DNA of 64,000 nucleotides from Oopsacas minuta. Taxonomy: Eukaryota > Porifera > Hexactinellida > Lyssacinosida > Leucopsacidae. The DNA lies in NCBI GenBank assembly GCA_024704765.1, contig JAKMXF010000009.1, forward strand, positions 1 through 64,000, in the 5' to 3' direction. Positions 11,541 to 22,790 of this stretch are shown here, in pieces (position 1 is the stretch's first letter; each line of letters opens with the position of its first letter). Position numbers and translations under genes: made by a program. The notes under the pieces were generated by a model. It ran no database searches. It saw nothing but the letters and a program-made list of their open reading frames with translations, and was not told where the DNA came from.

Positions 11541-11812
11541 GATGTGGTATCATCAGAGTCATATGGCCTGGGTTTTGTTTTATAAAAGTCAGGTCTAAGT
11601 AGACATGAAAAAGCTTCTATTCTCCAAACATTTGCTTAAGTTTCTCAAGCCGAGTATATTTAGTATTTAAATTTAGTCTCCCATTCCGGCGTTTCTTGAA
11701 TTTGGTGACGATTTCTTACTTCAATCGTGCTTTGAATTCTAAAATATTCAAGTCTGACACTCATCAACTTTGAATGATTCATTCACTATTTTTCTTGAAA
11801 CTTTGTGCTATA

Positions 11813-13157
11813 TACAGTCTGTCAAGAGACTTTCGTGTAATTGTGTATATTGTCAGAATTTTTCATTTGCTATGGTTAGATATGAAGCGCATTTGTTTTC
11901 TGATTCATTTTACATGGATATCTAGTTACCATTAGTGCATTGATTCTAGAATATACGAATAACCTATCAGTCTGTCACTTAGCATATACATTCCCGAAAT
12001 ATCTGCTATATTCCCATAGACCGCTCCAATATCAGTTTTAGGCTCATATTTGTCTTTTAGTGTCGAAATACGTAATCAGTATAGTGGAGTTAGAACGAAG
12101 AGACCTCATCCATAAATTTTTCGAGGTGAGGGTTACAAGTGGTAGCGAAATACATCAGCGAACAGCTATCCCGAGGAGCACTGTTTTCCGCATATTAGCC
12201 TAATTTCGTCAGGGCGGTGATATACAGAGGAAATCAGGAACCGGAAAATAGAGAATATTACATGTGAACGTGCTAGATCTCTTGTAAGCCTGGCAAATCA
12301 GAATCGCAAGATGTCCATACGAAAATTAGCCAGGCAATTCAATCATTTTCGTCAGAAAATTTTATCCCATGAGACGGTCAGGAAGGAATTACAGAGGAGA
12401 GGGTACACCCACAATGTTGCAAGGAGTATTCATATGCTAACGGATCGACACAAATAACAATGAGTATTGTGGGCTAAGAATAACAATCAAACTGACTGAG
12501 CGAGTTGTTTTTAGCGATGAGATGTCAATTTGGCTAGCTGTGGCGGAATAAGGCTGTGGTGCAAAGGGGGCCAACAAGCGGTCCAGCTAAGCAACAAACA
12601 TAGTGTAAAATTACATGTTTGGCGAGCAATTTCTGCTCATGAGCCTTTTTTTTAAGGTTTTTAGGCAGAACCTCACCGGAGAATTATATACGAACATCCT
12701 AAGCGAGTGCCTGATTACACAAGCTCAGGTATTGTACTCTGAAGGGTGGGTCTTTCAGGAAGATAACGATCCAAAGCACACGTCAAAGGCTGCTAAGACA
12801 TTCCGTGAAAGTCATGATATATTTCGTATAGAATGGCCTGCTTGTGGCCCAGATCTAAACCCGATCGAAATTTGGGTCTTGGATCAAACAACAGATCGAT
12901 TTGAACCCTCCTCATAATCTTAGTCGACATGAAGAAACCCTTCTCTCTATTTGGGATTCTATAGAACTCGAATTTTTGAGACCTTATTGGCAATCTATGC
13001 CAAACCTCAGAAGTTATTGATCCAGAGTAATGGCTTTAATCAAATATTAGCCTATAGACACGTTGTAATAAATCTACTCGTATGTCGAGGCTTGTGATGA
13101 TTATCTTTTAGAAACTTAGGTTAAAACATAGTATCAATTTCATCTTGACACACTGTA
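11813..13157 (+). mobile_element. Decayed Tc1/mariner element
   Basis: The ends are inverted: TACAGTCTGTCAAGA from 11813 and, at the right, TCTTGACACACTGTA ending at 13157. The length of about 1345 bp is usual for Tc1. Between them, in shifting frames, are a Tc1-like helix-turn-helix part near 12240-12420 (RKLARQFNH, ETVRKELQRRGYT) and the DDE part at 12737-12880, with WVFQEDNDPKHTSK (second D) and WPACGPDLNPIE (final E). Frameshifts and stops show it cannot make a transposase now. Only short open pieces such as 12615-12917 remain. Confidence 0.85.
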
Positions 13158-13579
13158 CCAGTGTAGATTAATTACAGAATGACATGCTCGGAGAAATTCT
13201 GTTTTGACTCACTCAATTATTAGGACAGTTCTTCTCACGATCTGTAAGATCCGATACGAATAGACAGGATATCTTACAAGCTATTTGGGCAAGGTCACCA
13301 AGTATTATTGTCGAAAAGAGGGAAGGGATTCATTCAAGATTTAGAAAGTTTGGTCCCTGGCATGTAAAATCTACAATCGAATATTGGTTATCACTTATCA
13401 GATAGCACAACACTGTTAATTCTACCCATTAACTATATATGCTGATACATACAATATTTAATATAAATGGCAAGCCCAAATTTATCAGAAAATACAATTG
13501 AAGGAAGATCAAATGATAGTCTACAATAATAAGTTATTCCCGGTTATAGCAACTGGTACATACTCTGAATAGTTTTCTA

Positions 13580-14279
13580 CAACTCTTGGAGTGTTTAATA
13601 GCCCTGAGTCAATCGCAATTCACTCTGAAACAAATGATGTGTATATTCGTGATGCTGATAATGATCGGATTCAAGTATATGATGAATCTTTAAAATACTC
13701 GTTCATGTTAAATCAATGAATGCATAGGCCATGTTGGATTTGTATTAGTCTCAACAACGTGATGTAACACAGTATTTTGCTCGTTCTCTCAAGCTTTACT
13801 CCACAGAGGTAAATTCATTATTCTATAGGAAGTTTAGGGAAGAATTAATTGGAATTTGATTTCCCAACAGGAGTTGCTGCATCAAATAGATATACATTTG
13901 TGAAAGTTGCAATAATATAGTTCAATGTTTGAATTTGAATCTAACTTTCAATTCATTTATATCTGCAATCCTAACACCACAAGACATCAAGTTGACCTCA
14001 TCGGAAATCTTCGTGTCCACATGTTTCGATTATTACGCTATTCATGTCTACGATTATTGTCACGCTCTGACAAGGAAGATTATTGGTTTATTGGTTAATC
14101 CTTACAATTTCTGTCCGGATGAAGAATTGAAGAACATTATTTTACCAGACTTATCGTTTAATTATGTGAACATATACTCTAACAGAGATTTGCTACACAA
14201 GTTTGAGATGAGAGAAAATGAGAATAGAGGAGTTGATATGGATTCTAAACATAGAATTATTTTAGTTTCCTACAAATGA
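13580..14279 (+). pseudogene. Decayed NHL-repeat gene
   Basis: NHL repeats are readable but split by stops and frame changes. The first, at 13589-13717, reads GVFNSPESIAIHS and then NDVYIRDADNDRIQVY, a textbook NHL unit. The next, near 13848-13900, reads EFDFPTGVAASN. A 116-residue open tail at 13929-14279 contains SFISAILTPQDIKLTSSEIF and YYAIHVYDYCHALTRKII. The parts lie in order in the same direction, so this was one propeller gene. The tail alone is unlikely to be functional. It is related to 272-1228 and 54123-54974. Confidence 0.7.
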
Positions 14280-14437
14280 CTGTATTCAAATGAGTAAATA
14301 ATCCAATTTTCTCTCAACTTTCATCTCTCCTTCTTATATTCAATAGCTTTAATATTTTCATGCAGTTATCGCATCGGGAAAATATCTAGACAGCGATAAG
14401 TAAAATATTTGTACTCAACTTCAAATTAGGCTGGAAG

Positions 14438-14770
14438 GGCAGAGCCGTATCTAACATCTCCTCTTTTGGGGTACCTGTGTGGATATATGATGTACCCCTA
14501 TGATTTGTAGGTATGAAATGTGTGTTTGTAAGTATAACGGTTATTACAATGTATAATTTACAGGTCTAACACACTGAATCAAAACCAGAAAGACTTTAAC
14601 CTAACAAAATCTCAATTATTAATACTAGTTGCAATTTCAGGCCCATAATAATCTTTTGATCCCAAAGAATTCCAAATATTTTACTATAAGCAACCCCAAT
14701 TAGAAATTAATAGCATCCTCACTAATAATTGCCCATGGGTTGCTAGCAACCCAATAGCTACGCCTATGCC
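14438..14770. mobile_element. Candidate MITE with GGCAKAGSCGTAKCTA ends
   Basis: The left end GGCAGAGCCGTATCTA and the inverted right end GGCATAGGCGTAGCTA agree at 12 of 16 positions. Related ends occur near 46919-47030 and 26770. I found no target-site duplication and no coding capacity, so the boundary is tentative. Confidence 0.4.
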
Positions 14771-15030
14771 AAGGGTCTGTCATTCTAGATGTTAGGTATT
14801 TTTGGAGGCGAAAGTCACCGAGTGCAAATAAACAATGGGATACAAAGCTACCTTTTTGTGCTAATTAGTTTCAGATCGATCCTGGAGGCTAGTAATGATA
14901 CTAAGAAAATCGAGTGAATTATTTAATTCGATGACAAATATTATTACGTATATTCCCCACCTAAGTAGCCGGAAGAGTCAAAAAGCAACAGATTATGTAT
15001 AGTATACGGATCGTTAATAATGTGATACTG

Positions 15031-16749
15031 TTACAAGTCTAAAATACGAATAATGAGTTCAACAATTCTCAGTGCAAACGGGGGAGGTTTTTCTAGCAAA
15101 GATACAATCTGAACGTATAGATTAGATTCCTTCCAAACAGGTGATACAGTAGTAGCTCCCTGCTTAGCTACTTCAAGCATTTCCTGAGCAGATAGAGACA
15201 GAATATCTCTCTCATGTCCACTTCCAGATTTATTGTATTTCTTACACCAGACTAGCTCACTGATACAAATAATAGTTCGTTTATACTCATCAACAGATGT
15301 CGTGACGTAAGCAAGCTGTTCTTCTAAGTCTGTGTTGTCTTCTCCCCCGAATAGGTCAGATAGATGGTCTATCTGTGTCTTAGCTGCTCTCAGTAGCTGA
15401 AGCTTCCTACTGCACTCAGTCTGAGATTGATTAAGCTGCTGAGTATGTGATAATAGAGCTATATTTGCTTGTTCCAATTCATGTGTACAACTATCTCTCT
15501 CCTCATATGCTCGTGCTAGCTGCTCCTTAATTAGTCCAGATTTGTTGTTAATGCTAGAATTAGCATCAGTGAGTCTTCTAATCTCAGTAGTCTGCTTTCT
15601 AATTAGCTCTTCATTGGATTGTATAGTAGATTTCATCTTTTGAGTTTGTTCTCTCATATCTTCTAACAAATGTCTCTTCTGTGCTAAATTCTGTTTGTAC
15701 TCTTTATCCTTTCTAAGACCAGACTCTGTCATAGAGTCCAGCTGAGATTTCTTCTCCTGCAGGTCTCTATTCAGTCTGTATAGTGTACTAGCTTGTCTGG
15801 AACACTCATCACTAGATGATTTAAGACGTGCTTCTAATCTGGAGAAGATAGCACTATTCTCTGACTCCTTATCCTCTAGTCCTGACTGTATAGTCTCCTG
15901 TAGTGTAGTATTAGCTTGCCTCAGTATAAGAACTTCTGAGGTAAGGGAGTTGTACTCAGCTTGAGAAACCTTCAGTTTGTATATATTCTCAGATAGCTGT
16001 GTTTCTAATACAGATACTCTCTCTTGTTCATCTTCCAGACAGGACTTAAGATGAGATCTTGTATCAGTCACTACTTCTACCTGTCTGTTGAGGGAGGCTA
16101 TACGTTTCTGTAGACTCCTAACTTCACTAGAGTTCTTCAGTTTGCTAGGCGTATGAGTTGTAGTAAGTAGTGTAGTTTGTGTACTGACGTGTCTTAATGG
16201 CGGATACTGCTTAACCAGCTGTTGTATAGTTTGTGATGAGATAGAGCGAGTTGAGTAATTTAGTGTATCTGTCTGACACACGTGAGTAGTGTATGTAGGT
16301 TCTCTTAACATAGTATTTATATCATTTTCTCTCTCAATGATAATTTTATCTTTCCGAACTATTTCCATCTCACACTCCTGTAACCTAGCAGATAACTGAT
16401 TATACGCATTGACTAGTTTCTGATGCTCATTAGCCCATTCCTTACGCCCTCTCTCCAGATCTAATAAACATTCTTCTAACTCTTCTATCTTTAGCTCAAG
16501 AGAATACTTCCTCTCCAGGGGACTACCCTCACTACTAGATATGTCAGAATCACTATTGATAGTGTGTAGACTAGCTAGTCTAGCTATAATGCTAGCTCTG
16601 TCTTGCTCTACAGAATACATTAGCTCACTGACTACACTTTCTATGTGGAGTTTATCACATCTCAGCTGATCTATACTCTCTTCTAAAGATGTTATAGTCT
16701 CAGTAAGCCTAGCATTCTCTTCTTGAGATAACTTGTAGTTCTCCTGTAC
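15031..16749 (-). CDS. CNTLN: Centlein-like centrosomal protein, C-terminal coding exon
   Basis: This exon gives 572 residues of nearly continuous coiled coil, starting after the acceptor TGTCTTCAG at phase 0 with VQENYKLSQEENARLTE. The ATG at 16767 lies upstream of the acceptor and is not the start. The last 75 residues leave the heptad pattern: ERDILSLSAQEMLEV, then NLYVQIVSLLEKPPPFA and a hydrophobic helix. That layout matches the C-terminus of vertebrate centlein, which has a DILNIS-like motif followed by an LLEGQLPFA-like segment. Centlein links the proximal ends of centrioles and helps centrosome cohesion. Joining to 24470-25801 gives about 1016 aa, shorter than the human protein (about 1400 aa). 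A Ser-rich stretch (residues about 60-75 of the exon) may be regulatory. The coiled-coil middle is not diagnostic; the identification rests on both ends. Confidence 0.75.
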   Translation of the reverse strand, partial: VQENYKLSQEENARLTETITSLEESIDQLRCDKLHIESVVSELMYSVEQDRASIIARLASLHTINSDSDISSSEGSPLERKYSLELKIEELEECLLDLERGRKEWANEHQKLVNAYNQLSARLQECEMEIVRKDKIIIERENDINTMLREPTYTTHVCQTDTLNYSTRSISSQTIQQLVKQYPPLRHVSTQTTLLTTTHTPSKLKNSSEVRSLQKRIASLNRQVEVVTDTRSHLKSCLEDEQERVSVLETQLSENIYKLKVSQAEYNSLTSEVLILRQANTTLQETIQSGLEDKESENSAIFSRLEARLKSSSDECSRQASTLYRLNRDLQEKKSQLDSMTESGLRKDKEYKQNLAQKRHLLEDMREQTQKMKSTIQSNEELIRKQTTEIRRLTDANSSINNKSGLIKEQLARAYEERDSCTHELEQANIALLSHTQQLNQSQTECSRKLQLLRAAKTQIDHLSDLFGGEDNTDLEEQLAYVTTSVDEYKRTIICISELVWCKKYNKSGSGHERDILSLSAQEMLEVAKQGATTVSPVWKESNLYVQIVSLLEKPPPFALRIVELIIRILDL

Positions 16750-17354
16750 CTGAAGACATAACGACAAATTATTACGTATTCTATGCAGTAAACTCGGATA
16801 TGACCTACCCCCTCGGGATGTTAGTAAGTCTTATCCGAATTTCTTTCGGATCAATTAGTACAAGAATAGAAAATCTATATACCGTATATTACAGGACAGG
16901 TTATGGCAAGACCAATAAATTTGCTTCTGCCGCGGCGGGTCTGCTGTATAAATGATATAAATACCTCCGTTTGTGAACACCTCAAATAGTGACAATATTT
17001 TTTGGTCCCGAATGCCGAAGGTGTTTATTACGGAGGTTTGACTATTACAAAACAGTACTTATGAATGTAAGTCTACGTATCTATTAACAGTATCTTTAGA
17101 ATTATCCTAACCAGCTTTTCACAGTAACAAAGCAAATATAATAATTTAATTTTCTCTATTCAATTGATTCGCAATATAACATAAAGACACTAGTACAATA
17201 TTAAATAGTATAGGAAGAGACATAGGGACAATTTCAAAATGTTAGAAGTAATGGAATTATCAATTATAATGCAATTTCAATGGAAAACGAATAAACAACC
17301 TAATTCGAGTGGAGCTAAACAATTTGTATTGGGTGTAGTATACGAGAGTTAGAG
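16750..17354. other. Centlein intron, segment downstream of NAPRT
   Basis: This is the 3' part of the 7720-nt centlein intron (16750-24469), between the centlein acceptor and the NAPRT stop. It has AT-rich sequence and a short GC-richer patch near 16920-17030 with no recognised element. The NAPRT 3' UTR must lie in this segment. Confidence 0.5.
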
Positions 17355-19031
17355 TTAATCTTCTGGGTCAAACAGTATGTTATTGTATACGGGCGGGGAT
17401 AGAGACCCAATATTCTTAATAATATCTCTACTGTAACGGAGTTCTAATGCATTAACTTCATCAGTCATTTTCCTGGTGAGTGCGAATAGAGCAGGACTCA
17501 ATAGAGTCTGGTGTATGTTATTCTCTACGACAGAGAGATTCATTGTTATCTGATCCCTCGTTAGTTTAGGAGCAGGGAGACCGTATGCTTGAGGCATGAA
17601 CCGCTTTAGGAGGTTGGTTACTTCAAAGGGTACAACTTGTACCTCTTCACAGTTAGGTAGACGGACACAGGGTAGAGGTGTACGTATACTGGGGCGGGCT
17701 TCTTGAGGGAGACAGAGATAATCAGCTGTTCCTAGTCCAGTAGAGAACGTGAGTCTGTATACAGACTTCTCGCCTGGTATGACAGACTTATCCATGGTTT
17801 CAGAACGTTTGAAGCAGGGCTGAGGTCCTTTCTGAACAAGCTTAAACACAATACCGAGTCCACATTGTCCCTCTGTGTGTACGAGACGTGTACCCACTAA
17901 ATATGCCCCTATGTTAGTCTTACGGTCCTCCAGACTCTTAATAGCCTCCTCTTCAAGATCTCCACTAGCTACTACCATCAGGGTTCTCACCCAGGATATT
18001 TGAAACAGAACTGCTGTTTTTGTGAACACATCACGAATGTGTTCAGCTAAAGTGAACAGGTCACCAGAATCTATTCTAACTCCTACAGCTCTATAGCCAG
18101 CCTCTGCTAGAGCAAGACACACCGCCAGGAAGTTAGGCAGACCGGAGTGATTAACGTTATAAGTATCAATAACAGGTAGAAAGGAGGAAGGAAAGGAATA
18201 AGAGAATGCTATAAACGATAGAAGTTCACTAAAATTAGTCTTACTGTTAGGTAGCAGACCACACACAGACTTAATCTTATCCAGATAGAACATACTCCTG
18301 TTAACCAGGTGTACCTGCTGAGGAGAGTCCTTAGAGATGAGGAGACATCTCTCTACAGAGCTAATATCCATACCAGTGTGTGCACTGATGTAAGCATGGG
18401 ACATAGTGCCTCTGGTAGGGATATTATATAGCTTACCAGCTAGCAGGTTAGAAGTAGAGTCAAATCCTCCAAGGTAGGCAGCACGAGAGGCAGTGAGACC
18501 TCCGTTAGGCCCCGGGGCTCTTCGGTAACCTCCTTCAATCAGTCTCTTGTCAGGACAGCGTAATCTGATACGAGAAGCCTTCGTGCTTACCAATGTAGAG
18601 TAGTCTATAGCATTTATAACAGAAGTTTCTAAAAGCTGAATTAGCCCTAAGGGGCCGCGTATTATCCCTATTGGTACTCGGGGGTGTATTAGAGTACCCT
18701 CTGGTACGAAGAATAGATTCAGAGCTGCAGTATTGAGAGACTGGAGATAGGAAAAGAATTCATTTTCAATGTAAGGAGGCATTACTCGTTTTAGATAATC
18801 AATGTCATCTTTTTGGAAAGAAAAGCTAGATATGAAGTCTAAGCACTCTACCAATCCTGTGAATATAGCGAAGTTTCCTTTGTAAGGATATTTCCGGAAA
18901 GATATCTCAAATACAGCTTCATCTTCATGTCTATCATGTTTCCAATAAGAATAACACATTGTTATTTCGTAGAAGTCTGTTGATAGACCAGAGATAGTGG
19001 AGGAGAAGTTGGTAGAGTTAGGAGCTGCCAT
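17355..19031 (-). CDS. NAPRT: Nicotinate phosphoribosyltransferase, nested in the centlein intron
   Basis: NAPRT makes nicotinate mononucleotide from nicotinate and PRPP, the first step of the Preiss-Handler route to NAD, in the cytosol. The gene is a single uninterrupted exon of 558 codons; human NAPRT is 538 aa. It opens with ATG and STDFYEITMCYSYW, the N-terminal substrate motif. At residues 168-195 it has GGYRRAPGPNGG and SRAAYLGGFDSTSN, the phosphate/PRPP-binding loop. GTMSHAY at 208-214 includes the histidine (about 212) that is phosphorylated in this family. VGVRIDSGDL is also present. The gene lies wholly inside the 7.7-kb centlein intron on the same strand. The lack of introns could mean a retrocopy or ordinary intron poverty. 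Codon use looks like the other genes and I see no lesion. Confidence 0.95.
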   Translation of the reverse strand: MAAPNSTNFSSTISGLSTDFYEITMCYSYWKHDRHEDEAVFEISFRKYPYKGNFAIFTGLVECLDFISSFSFQKDDIDYLKRVMPPYIENEFFSYLQSLNTAALNLFFVPEGTLIHPRVPIGIIRGPLGLIQLLETSVINAIDYSTLVSTKASRIRLRCPDKRLIEGGYRRAPGPNGGLTASRAAYLGGFDSTSNLLAGKLYNIPTRGTMSHAYISAHTGMDISSVERCLLISKDSPQQVHLVNRSMFYLDKIKSVCGLLPNSKTNFSELLSFIAFSYSFPSSFLPVIDTYNVNHSGLPNFLAVCLALAEAGYRAVGVRIDSGDLFTLAEHIRDVFTKTAVLFQISWVRTLMVVASGDLEEEAIKSLEDRKTNIGAYLVGTRLVHTEGQCGLGIVFKLVQKGPQPCFKRSETMDKSVIPGEKSVYRLTFSTGLGTADYLCLPQEARPSIRTPLPCVRLPNCEEVQVVPFEVTNLLKRFMPQAYGLPAPKLTRDQITMNLSVVENNIHQTLLSPALFALTRKMTDEVNALELRYSRDIIKNIGSLSPPVYNNILFDPED

Positions 19032-19244
19032 TCCGCTAATTTATTATAAATAGTATGATTTAAATCAAGAAATAAATAATATACGTAGTAAAGGTAAACA
19101 TTGTAAGCGATACATCTAAAATTCTCACAAAAAATTCTCTGTAATCCTTATTTCTACATATGCAATTATATTATCAGTCAGATTAAGTGAAGTCTGATTT
19201 ATATTATCTCTATAGAATAATTTGCATATATTTCCCCCTGTACA

Positions 19245-20601
19245 TACAGTGTCGGTCAAAAAGAATTGCTCAAGATGAATGTATACAGTATAGTAAATGT
19301 CAAATTGTATACACTGACCAGATAGTTGAATTCTTGCGAAACCATACTCAGCCATATGTATTTTGAAAATAACACACCACACAGCTAATCCACTCATTAT
19401 ATTTGCACAACTTGCAGTTTTTATTTTGTATTCCTTTTTTTTTTCCAATTTATCTGTTTTTATCGAATTTTCAATGCCTTCTTAACCCCGAATTTCCATT
19501 GAAAATCGAGCCAACCTGATACTACTTTCAGAAAGTGGCCATACTCAGAGGGAGGTAGCTAAAATGGTTGGGTGTAGCCAAAAAAGTGTAGCCGAGATCC
19601 TTAAGAAACACAGGCTGACTGGTACGGTAAGAAACCTCGCTATTCCGGGTAGGCCTCGTGTCACAACCAAAAGGCAAGACAATTTATTGGTCAGAAAATG
19701 CAAAAAGGATCGATTTAAGACTGCTATTCAGATCAAAGCTGAAGTGTTATCAGAATATTCGATAAAACTTTCCACTTCAACAGTTCAGAGAAGGTTACGA
19801 GGGGCTGGACTGTTCGGACGAAACCGCGAAGGAAGCCCCGCCTTACTATCAAGCACAAAAGAGACCGACTTTCCTTCACAAGATCGCACAAGTGTTGGAA
19901 TACTGAAGAATGGGCAAGAGTGGTGTTCAGTGACGAATCTAGGTTCCTACTGTATACTAATGACGGGAGAGCCTACATCAGGAGGATGAAAGGGGAGGAG
20001 TTCTCAGGGAGGTGTCTTCAAAAACTTGCAAGTTTGGTGGAGGTGACATCATGGTTTGGGGATGGTTTTGCTGGAGTGGCGTAGGACTCTTGTGGAAAGT
20101 ATCTGGGAACCTTAAGACAATTCCTACATTGATATATTGGAAAATGCACTAATCCCAAGCGTTGATTTGCATTCTCTACACTCTGGATGGACCTTTCAGC
20201 AAGACAACGCCCCATGCCATAGGTCAAAGGGTACTAAGCAATGGTTTGGTGAGCAAAAAATAGAGGTTATGAATTGGCCTGCTCAGTCACCTGATCTAAA
20301 TCCGATTGAGAATGTTTGGGATCACATTTCCCTCAGAATTCAAGAGAAAAGCCCATCCAACCCACTCAGAGTTGTGGAATGCCATATTAAGCACTTGGGA
20401 TAGCATCGACATTAACAGGCTCCATACTCTAATTGAGAGTTGCCGCAAAGATGTAAAGCCGTAATTCAAGCAAGAGGAAGTTCTACTAAATACTAACAAC
20501 AATTTACTTGATTATAATAAAGCATTATAGTTAAAATCAGTCATAGATATAAGAAATTGGGGTAAATTTATTCTGAGCAATTCTTTTTGACCGGCACTGT
20601 A
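19245..20601 (+). mobile_element. Tc1-like transposon with near-perfect 28-bp TIRs
   Basis: The TIRs are 19245-19272 and 20574-20601, beginning TACAGTGYCGGTCAAAAAGA, with one mismatch over 28 bp (TGT versus TGC). The flanking TA on each side is the expected target-site duplication. The total of 1357 bp is normal for Tc1. The element sits in the centlein intron, just upstream of NAPRT. Good TIRs with a broken transposase suggest a fairly recent, now non-autonomous copy that could still be mobilised in trans. Confidence 0.93.
19480..20403 (+). pseudogene. Tc1 transposase (DD34E), frameshifted
   Basis: The N-terminal part, from about 19492, has the paired-like helix-turn-helix (REVAKMVGCSQKSVAEILKK) followed by GRPR. 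A frameshift near 19815 moves the first catalytic D (SDESRF, about 19930) to another frame. A stop near 20085 follows. The last part, 20137-20403, holds WTFQQDNAPCHRS and WPAQSPDLNPIENVW. The spacing between the second D and the final E is 34 residues, as in Tc1. A TAA sits just upstream of the conserved start region near 19483. At least two disruptions mean no active enzyme. Confidence 0.88.
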
Positions 20602-21340
20602 TATTGGATGTAAAATAAATCTAACATATTCTGGAATATTCCAGACATGGCAAATTGTTGACATTCAAGGAATTATTATAATTAAGTATTAGTCAGCAAA
20701 GAAGTTAATAATTATCTGAATTTTAATTATTAATGAGGTAAAAAGTTAAGTCATATTTGGTAATTGCCAACATCTCTCATAACAATGACGCTGGGATCTT
20801 CTAATCATAGTAAATCCCTCATGTACTGGAGCATGGAGAGAGATGATTATTATAACAACTACGACAAAAAAAAATTTGGATTTCTACCTTCTAAATCAGT
20901 TAAAATAAGGCCTGGACCCATATCTCAGAAATAACATTAACTCTTTGGTAAGCAGGTATTTCCAAACCACCTGTCAAAATACATTTCATTATCGAATAGA
21001 GATGTTAGTCACATTTTGTGGTCGCTGAGAAACGAGGTGTGAAAATGCAGCAAAATTTAGGGGAAAAGACCTGAAATTGAGGAATATATTTTGAGCTGAT
21101 TAGAAAATCGTGGACCTCAGAACAGAGGTTTAATTAACTGAATGGATCATGATCAGTATACTTTTTGTTACCTCCAATTAATATATTGACCGGGCCAGGA
21201 CTGACCTAACTAATGCCCATTAATTGTTGTTGAAAAATCTCTGGAAAAGATTCTTCATTTGAGAAATATAGGTCGGGGAGTCGTACAATATCTACTATCT
21301 AAGTGAATCATCTACCTATCTAAATCTAACACCGGTTACA
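20602..21340. other. Centlein intron, no gene seen
   Basis: AT-rich intronic DNA between the Tc1 element and the Cys-rich relic. There is a short A-run near 20866. I recognise nothing else. Confidence 0.4.
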
Positions 21341-21550
21341 ATGGGGTTACAATCAACTTTAGAAAATTGGAGAGATTTTCCGAGATGTGGAATTAGAGCG
21401 ACGATGCGAATTGTATTAATGATGGTCGGGCAAGGCATGCTCAGATGTGACTGTAAAGAAAATTGTAACCGTAAGAAGTGCCAATGCTATCGAAGTGGAG
21501 AATATGTTGTCATAAACTTCCAAAACCGGATGTGCAAAAACCACGATTGA
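21341..21550 (+). pseudogene. Cys-rich (CXC-type) tail fragment, probably of an integrase-like transposon protein
   Basis: The 69-residue frame contains LRCDCKENCNRKKCQCYRSG, a C-x-C-x4-C-x4-C-x-C spacing like the Cys-rich CXC/CRC tails of some transposon-encoded DDE integrases. The catalytic core is not visible upstream. The final cysteines of the motif look degenerate (YVVINFQNRMCKNHD). It is probably a relic inside the centlein intron and could be chance Cys richness. Confidence 0.35.
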
Positions 21551-21932
21551 TTCAGTATATAATTTGTTTTATATATTAGAATGCTGAATGGTTAGATTTA
21601 TTCAGCTACAAATTTCTCTAGTATGGAATTAGTGTAGTAGTAATCTCAAATATCTGCGATTATAATTTGAAATAGATTTTTCCATACAATTAAATGAAAT
21701 CAGAGGAAAGTTGGGAGATGTGAAATGTTTCAATATTAGAAGAGCAACGTTCAAAGCCGATAAATGAAAGTTAATATGCTCAAAATACTATAAACATAAA
21801 ATAAATTTTTCCAAATTCGAAAATCTATCTGTCGATTATATGACGTGAACAAATTCCAAAATGTTCATTTTATACAATCAACATTTGAAATAGGTTCATT
21901 TTACATTTGATAGGTATAATTAATTATATGTT

Positions 21933-22475
21933 TGTATGTTCGGAATTGATTGAAGAAACTGGAAGACTCCCAGGGCTGATTTTCGGCATACAGGGGTATT
22001 TTGGGCCTGGCTCGGACAGGTTCGAGTCTTGAGCGAAAGTCCAAACCTATGACGAAATAATGATGTCATTGTCACCCATTTGGATTTCCGAAAAATCACA
22101 TTATTTGCCACTGCTCAGCCAATATGCATGTTAGATGGTTGAAATTGAATCACAGGTAATATGCCACATGTTCATGATTTTGGCCAAATGCAAACTCATC
22201 ATGGGATCATCATGACTGTACGAAAAAGTCAAAATTCCCCGAATTTCGATATTTTGAGAATTTCATAATACTCGTGACACGAAGTGCGCAGACTACTAAC
22301 CAAAAGTCACGTAGTAGCCCCAGTGTCACTACAGAAGGCCATTAAACACTATTTGGATGGACCATGGATAACAAAATCTTAAAATTTCTGTTATTTTATA
22401 CACTCGAGGTACGAATTACCGAGCATACCAAGTCGCGTAGCGACCAAATGCATTTAGAATTTAGCTATCGAGTAT
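21933..22475 (+). repeat. Dispersed repeat, copy B (partner at 1664-2185)
   Basis: See 1664-2185; this copy has the same order of shared blocks and about 20 more bases in small insertions (for example AAAGTCCAAACCTATGACG near 22035). It lies in the centlein intron. Open frames at 21920-22111 and 22364-22705 overlap it and are not conserved in copy A. Confidence 0.85.
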
Positions 22476-22713
22476 ACTACTCTATAAGCAACAGAGCAGT
22501 CTATAAGCCTGGCACATTCATATTTGAATTGTTTAATATGTTAACAATATACTGCACTAACCGAAGTAACCTCACAAAAGCTGGCGATGATAATAAAATA
22601 CAAACTATACAGTGTTTAATATTTGTAATTCATCGGGTTAAACTTAATCAACCTAACATCAATTTAAACCTGATCAATCTGACCGTCTCTTATGGGTATG
22701 AATAATTATGACC

Positions 22714-22714
<1 letters not shown>

Positions 22715-22787
<73 letters not shown>
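22715..22787. repeat. (AAT)n microsatellite, about 24 units
   Basis: A perfect AAT/ATA trinucleotide run of about 73 bp, immediately downstream of the dispersed repeat copy B and inside the centlein intron. Confidence 0.97.

Positions 22788-22790
<3 letters not shown>

Noticed and set aside
15031-16767. Stand-alone coiled-coil gene starting at 16767
   Set aside because: A splice acceptor lies just inside the frame at 16750, in phase with the 24470 donor, and the C-terminus matches centlein. Joining to the upstream exon is the better model.
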